A stretch of DNA of 64,000 bases from positions 62,001 through 126,000 of the forward strand of contig CAKUZR010000003.1 of the NCBI GenBank assembly GCA_934718065.1, written 5' to 3'. How positions within the stretch are numbered: position 1 is the first letter of the stretch; the number at the start of each line of letters is the position of its first letter. The notes under the pieces were generated by a model. That model worked only from the letters and a program-made list of their open reading frames with translations. It was not told the origin of the DNA and searched no databases. Shown here piece by piece: positions 60,382-64,000 of the stretch. Position numbers and translations under genes: made by a program. Source of the DNA: an uncultured Treponema sp. Lineage in GTDB: Bacteria > Spirochaetota > Spirochaetia > Treponematales > Treponemataceae.

Positions 60382-61696
60382 TGTTGCTCCAAAAAAAAAT
60401 TATTTTTTCAGACAACTTACGCTAAAAAACGCTTCCAGCTTTCTAAGGAATTTGCTGCTGTTTTTTGCGGCCGTTCCAGCGATTATGCTGGCCGGCTGCA
60501 GGAAGCAGGCTGAAAAACGGCTTGTCATCTGGACGGACAACAGCGAATTCGCGCCTTTCATCGAGCTTTACAACACAGACCACCGGCAGAAGGCGATTCT
60601 TGTATACAAAGAAAACCTTGCGGAAAACCTTCCGCCGGAGCCGGGCGAGCTTCAGCCGGACATCATCGTAGGCGCGCTCCTGAAGAACAGCCGGACAAAA
60701 AAGAATTTCATCGCGCTGGATTTTCTCTTCAACAGAAAATACCTTTCAACAAATGATTTTTACCACACGCTTCTGAAATCAGGAACTTCGGGCTGGCACC
60801 AGTATCTTCTGCCGGTAAATTTCAATATTCCGGCGATGATTTTTTCAACAGAAAACGAAAGCCTGATAAAAAACAACTACACAATCTCGCTTGACGAGCT
60901 CCAGGAATCAGGCTCCGAATTCAACAAGACAAACAAAAAAGACCGCTACACGGCAATCGGATTCGCGCCGCAGAGCAACACGGATTTTCTTTACACAACC
61001 GCGCAGTCGCTTGGAGCAAATTTCCGCGAGGACAAGAACAACTCTTTCACATGGAACAAGAATTCCGTGGACGAAACCGTAAAATTCCTGAAGGAATGGA
61101 TTACAACAGAAAACACATCGCCGCAGGTTGAAAGCGATTTTGTATACAAATATCTTTCGGAAACGCCGGACAAGCAGGTAACATCCGGCAGAACGCTTTT
61201 TTCATACGTAACATCCGACAAGCTTTTTTCAATGAGCGCAGCTCAGCTTGCAAAACTTGATTTCCGCTGGCTGAATTACAACGGGCTTATTCCAATCGAA
61301 GACTCAATGGTTTCAATGGGAATCGCGAAGCAGACAAAAAAGGCGCTGCTCGCCTCGGAATTCATCTCGTGGTTTTTCACAACTGAAACCCAGCACCATT
61401 TTATTGAACGAAAAATAAAAATGAACCTTGACACAACGCAGTTCGGAATCGCGGGCGGATTTTCCTCGCTGAAAGACGTGAACGAGCATATTCTTCCGGT
61501 TTACTATCCGGCGATGCTCACGAACATTCCGCAGGCAGGAACATTTTCCGTTTCAGACAAAAAACCTTCCACCTGGAACAAAATAAAATACCGCGTAATC
61601 ATTCCGTATCTTTCCGACGCAGTCCAGGCAGAAGACGGCAAGCAAATTTCTTCCATGGAAGAGCGTTATTCCGACCTGAAAAAACTCGGTCTTTAA
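60374..61696 (+). CDS. Extracellular solute-binding lipoprotein (ABC family 1 type)
   Basis: Starts at GTG 60374 inside the end of the aminotransferase gene. 440 residues: a long basic N-region, a lipoprotein signal (FFAAVPAIMLAGC, Cys about 42), then a bilobal binding protein: KRLVIWTDNSEFAPFIELYN, PDIIVGALLKN, SFTWNKNSVDETVKFLKEWI and FISWFFTTETQHHFIERK. This is the style of sugar or oligosaccharide binding proteins, but permease and ATPase genes are not next to it. Either it serves a remote transporter or it has another sensing role. Confidence 0.8.
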   Translation: MHNVAPKKNYFFRQLTLKNASSFLRNLLLFFAAVPAIMLAGCRKQAEKRLVIWTDNSEFAPFIELYNTDHRQKAILVYKENLAENLPPEPGELQPDIIVGALLKNSRTKKNFIALDFLFNRKYLSTNDFYHTLLKSGTSGWHQYLLPVNFNIPAMIFSTENESLIKNNYTISLDELQESGSEFNKTNKKDRYTAIGFAPQSNTDFLYTTAQSLGANFREDKNNSFTWNKNSVDETVKFLKEWITTENTSPQVESDFVYKYLSETPDKQVTSGRTLFSYVTSDKLFSMSAAQLAKLDFRWLNYNGLIPIEDSMVSMGIAKQTKKALLASEFISWFFTTETQHHFIERKIKMNLDTTQFGIAGGFSSLKDVNEHILPVYYPAMLTNIPQAGTFSVSDKKPSTWNKIKYRVIIPYLSDAVQAEDGKQISSMEERYSDLKKLGL

Positions 61697-61909
61697 AAAT
61701 GCAAAGGGCGGAGCCCCGCCCTCGGCTCAAACCTACGCTTTTCGCAAGTTGCCCGCGGTGCGCTCAACAATCTCAAAGCTCCGGTTTTCGCCTGCCCACC
61801 CAGCGGGGACACCCCACAACACCCCGCGCTTCATCAAGAAATCGCTAAACTCTTTTCGCCGGCTTCCGATATTTAAATTGTAGAAATGCTTTGAATTCCG
61901 GAGGTAAAT
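61697..61909. other. GC-rich spacer with terminator-like hairpin
   Basis: AGGGCGG (61709-61715) and CCGCCCT (about 61720-61726) form a short GC hairpin soon after the stop of the binding-protein gene, a possible terminator lacking a T tract. The rest is unusually C-rich (CCCACCCAGCGGGGACACCC) without coding sense. A GGAGG ribosome site for the next gene is at its end. Confidence 0.4.
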
Positions 61910-62284
61910 ATGTCAGTTTCAATCAGTTCTGCATACACAAACATTTCCTCTTCAAATGCGGCAAAGCTTTACGTTCCTGTAAGCAAGTCAGTTGTGATGT
62001 ATTCCCATTTTGACCATGTCTCAGGATTTGTTGCAAAAAACGGACAGGGCGGCATTTCAATTTCAAAAATCCAGATTCTGAACACACTTATTGACCATCT
62101 TTCTTCTATAAAAAGCGGCAAGATTCCAGCCGCAATCAAAAATTCAACGCCGGAACAAATCGACTCGCTCATAACAAATTATCAAACGCAGATCAGGCAG
62201 GCTGTGCAGGCCGCAGATTCAGTTCCGAACGGAGTCGCAGGCGCACGACCGGAGCCAGGCGCTCTCTTTTCCATCAGCGCTTAA
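61910..62284 (+). CDS. Small protein of unknown function
   Basis: 124 residues after a strong GGAGG. No signal peptide or membrane helix. It has a Ser-rich start (SVSISSAYTNISSSNAAKLY), a middle with VPVSKSVVMYSHFDHVSGF and a helical part (KIQILNTLIDHLSSIKSGKI, EQIDSLITNYQTQIRQAVQA). I do not recognise it. Good ribosome site, normal codon use and compact position make it a real gene. The Ser/Ala-rich start and helical body recall structural or appendage-associated small proteins, but nothing firmer can be said. Confidence 0.7.
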   Translation: MSVSISSAYTNISSSNAAKLYVPVSKSVVMYSHFDHVSGFVAKNGQGGISISKIQILNTLIDHLSSIKSGKIPAAIKNSTPEQIDSLITNYQTQIRQAVQAADSVPNGVAGARPEPGALFSISA

Positions 62285-62312
62285 AATGCTATAGTTTCGC
62301 CAAGAGGCAGAA

Positions 62313-63281
62313 ATGATTTTTCTTCAGATTTTTATTCTTGTCGCGGGTTTTGCTTTTTTGGTAAAAGGCGCGGATTTTTTTGTTGACGGAGCCTCGTCAA
62401 TCGCAAAGGCTCTGAAAATTCCGGCAGTTGTAATCGGACTCACGATTGTTTCGTTCGGCACAAGCCTTCCGGAGCTTGCAGTAAGCGTAACATCCGCAAT
62501 AGAAAACGCGGAAGGAATTGCAATCGGGAACGTAATCGGCTCGAACATTGTGAATCTTATGCTCGTAGCCGGATGCGCGGCGGCAATTTCTCCAATGAAA
62601 ATGGAAAAATCCCTGATGAAAAAAGATTTTCCGTTTTCAATTTTAATAACGGCCGCGCTTTTTGTAATGCTCGCGGACAAATTTTTCAGCCCGGACGAGC
62701 AGCAGAACATAATTTCACGCGCAGACGGAATAATTCTTCTTCTATTTTTTGTAATTTTCATGTACTCAACTGTTTCATATTCACTTTCAGGCCAGAACGC
62801 GGAATCTGAACAGACAGAAAACCCGGAGGAAAAATCTCCGCTCGCAAAAAGCATTCTTGCAACAATTCTAGGACTTGCCGGCGTAATCATAGGCGGCCAG
62901 ATGGTTGTAAAAAGCGCAACTTTCATCGCAAAAGCCGCCGGAATGAGCGACACGCTTATCGGGCTTACAGTAGTCGCATTCGGCACAAGCCTTCCGGAGC
63001 TGGTAACAAGCGTAATCGCGGCCAGAAAAGGCGAAAATGAAATCGCGATGGGCAACGTAATCGGCTCGAACATTTTCAACATTCTTTTCATCCTTGGAGT
63101 TTCCGCGGCAATCCGCCCGCTCAACGTTGATCCGGCCTGCATCTACGACACAATCATACTGATTTTCCTGAGCGCCCTTGTATGGCTTATGGCACGCCCG
63201 AAATTTCAGCTTGGAAGAGCCAGCGGAATAATTATGATTCTTCTGTACGCAGCCTACGATGTTTTTGTGTTTTTGCGCTAA
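62313..63281 (+). CDS. Calcium/sodium antiporter (CaCA family, YrbG-like)
   Basis: 322-residue inner-membrane exchanger with ten hydrophobic segments and the two alpha repeats that define the family: GTSLPELAVSVTSA with GNVIGSNIVN in the first half, and GTSLPELVTSVIAA with GNVIGSNIFN in the second. The Glu in each GTSLPE is the ion-binding residue. A Glu-rich cytosolic loop (about 165-180) joins the halves. Members exchange Na+ or H+ for Ca2+. AGAGG is the ribosome site. A large reversed frame on the opposite strand is a shadow of the repeat structure. Confidence 0.94.
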   Translation: MIFLQIFILVAGFAFLVKGADFFVDGASSIAKALKIPAVVIGLTIVSFGTSLPELAVSVTSAIENAEGIAIGNVIGSNIVNLMLVAGCAAAISPMKMEKSLMKKDFPFSILITAALFVMLADKFFSPDEQQNIISRADGIILLLFFVIFMYSTVSYSLSGQNAESEQTENPEEKSPLAKSILATILGLAGVIIGGQMVVKSATFIAKAAGMSDTLIGLTVVAFGTSLPELVTSVIAARKGENEIAMGNVIGSNIFNILFILGVSAAIRPLNVDPACIYDTIILIFLSALVWLMARPKFQLGRASGIIMILLYAAYDVFVFLR

Positions 63282-63285
63282 TTAA

Positions 63286-63314
63286 TTGAATACACTAAAA
63301 AAAAATGATATTAT
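63286..63314 (+). promoter_or_regulatory. Promoter of the PRPP synthetase gene
   Basis: TTGAAT (63286-63291), 17 bases, TATTAT (63309-63314), then a 35-base leader with AGAGG before ATG 63350. Confidence 0.7.
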
Positions 63315-63349
63315 CTATCTACTTCCACTAATAAAAAGAGGTTTGAAGA

Positions 63350-64000
63350 ATGCCGTATTCAGAACCAACTGATCTTGCGGTTATTGCATGCCCTGGCGGT
63401 GAAGCCTTCGCAGATGCGGTAATCACACATTTAAAGCACATGTACAAACATCGTTTCACACTCAAGAACGATGCCATCTCAAAACGTTACAATCTTGAAA
63501 AATCAGAGCTAATCAACAAGATCAACCTTGAAAATGACCTTGAAACATCTGATTTGGTTATCCGCGGTGCGATTGACAAATACCGTGCGCCGACTTTCAA
63601 GGTAGACACAACTTTCACTTATTTTGCAAATGGCGAATTCAAGACAGAAATCAACGAGTCTATCCGCGGAAAAGATGTGTTTATTTTTCAGGATGTAGAA
63701 AACCATGAGGTAATAAGCCTTAACGGTGGAAAAAACAAGCTTTCACTTTCTGTGAACGACCATCTTATGTGCCTTTTGAACACAATCGACTCTGTCCGAC
63801 AGGCTGGAGCGGCGCACATAACTCTGGTTGTTCCAGTTTATCCTTACAGCCGACAGCACAAGAAAAAGGGCCGCGAAGGTCTTGCAGCCGCAATGCTCGG
63901 CCACGTTTACGAAATGCTCGGCGTTTCAAGAATTATAACGCTCGACATCCACAGCCGTGAAATTGTGAACGCATTCAACACAATCAACCTTGAAAATCTT
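63350..64000 (+). CDS. prs: Ribose-phosphate pyrophosphokinase (3' end outside window)
   Basis: Makes PRPP from ribose 5-phosphate and ATP, the substrate of PurF encoded elsewhere in the window. 217 codons are present. Visible features: AVIACPGGEAFADAVITHLK, the region TTFTYFANGEFKTEINESIR typical of Prs (FxNGE-type), PVYPYSRQHKKKGREGLAAAM (the PYxRQ ATP-binding loop) and ITLDIHSREIVNAF (the DxHS metal-binding segment). The N-terminal half has insertions compared with E. coli Prs (IDKYRAPTFK), as in the longer Prs forms of spirochaetes and some other phyla. The PRPP-binding loop lies beyond the window. Confidence 0.9.
   Translation, partial: MPYSEPTDLAVIACPGGEAFADAVITHLKHMYKHRFTLKNDAISKRYNLEKSELINKINLENDLETSDLVIRGAIDKYRAPTFKVDTTFTYFANGEFKTEINESIRGKDVFIFQDVENHEVISLNGGKNKLSLSVNDHLMCLLNTIDSVRQAGAAHITLVVPVYPYSRQHKKKGREGLAAAMLGHVYEMLGVSRIITLDIHSREIVNAFNTINLENL

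Noticed and set aside
62324..63142. A 272-codon minus-strand frame opposite the Ca2+/Na+ antiporter
   Set aside because: It mirrors the repeated alpha motifs of the antiporter gene and shows no independent start signals or family features.
1..64000. CRISPR array, rRNA or tRNA genes
   Set aside because: I looked through all gaps between genes and found no regularly spaced direct repeats, no rRNA-like stretches and no cloverleaf with a TTCRA loop and CCA-type end; tRNA could still be missed by eye.

Overview
The window looks like a chromosome segment of an anaerobic, host-associated spirochaete close to Treponema. I infer this from gene content and style, not from a database search: Bat-type aerotolerance operon, many small lipoproteins and SPOR proteins, an Fe-S type PurF, FolE2, a BMP-like ABC system and moderately AT-rich coding DNA. 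No rRNA, tRNA, CRISPR array or intact transposase gene was seen.

Left part (1-20.6 kb), accessory. A helicase reading continuously into a type III-like DNA methyltransferase runs off the left edge (minus strand). Next is a Ser/Thr-kinase/TPR gene split by a one-base frameshift. A two-component system (6033-7807) lies upstream of a TolC/HlyD/RND efflux operon (7989-13664). Both promoters carry the same direct-repeat operator, so the regulator probably drives both. The RND gene is also split by one extra base and ends in a PII-like domain. A scarred, AT-rich spacer follows (a duplicated tail of the kinase/TPR gene, broken repeat copies). Then comes an AT-rich three-gene cluster (14310-18884) that I read as a Zorya-type anti-phage system: ZorA-like motor, ZorB-like OmpA stator, ZorC-like EH_Signature protein, with no adjacent ZorD nuclease/helicase. 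Two lipoproteins follow.

Middle part (20.8-50 kb), mostly housekeeping. It holds purE-purF-purM (minus), a pseudouridine synthase, polA-coaE, envelope proteins, folD against folE2, a D-2-hydroxyacid dehydrogenase, miaB, a SPOR protein, gpmI, a Nudix hydrolase, a three-gene ABC importer, and a soluble phosphorelay module (REC-STAS-REC protein, hybrid kinase with Hpt, PHP phosphatase). It ends with a DksA-like protein, infA against a dnaJ-like gene, and an Smr protein.

Right part (52-64 kb). A six-gene minus-strand Bat operon (MoxR, DUF58, BatD-like, two von Willebrand A proteins, one with TPRs, and an SH3-ended membrane protein), then an aminotransferase with a solute-binding lipoprotein, a small unknown protein, a Ca2+/Na+ antiporter and the 5' part of a PRPP synthetase.

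Two things run across the window. First, a family of about 200-bp palindromic, MITE-like elements with TA ends sits between genes (21969, 24257, 31362, 51853, broken copies near 14 kb); three of them supply the stop codon of a neighbouring gene. Second, several genes start about 6-10 bases downstream of a -10 box with no Shine-Dalgarno sequence, which suggests leaderless or nearly leaderless mRNAs.
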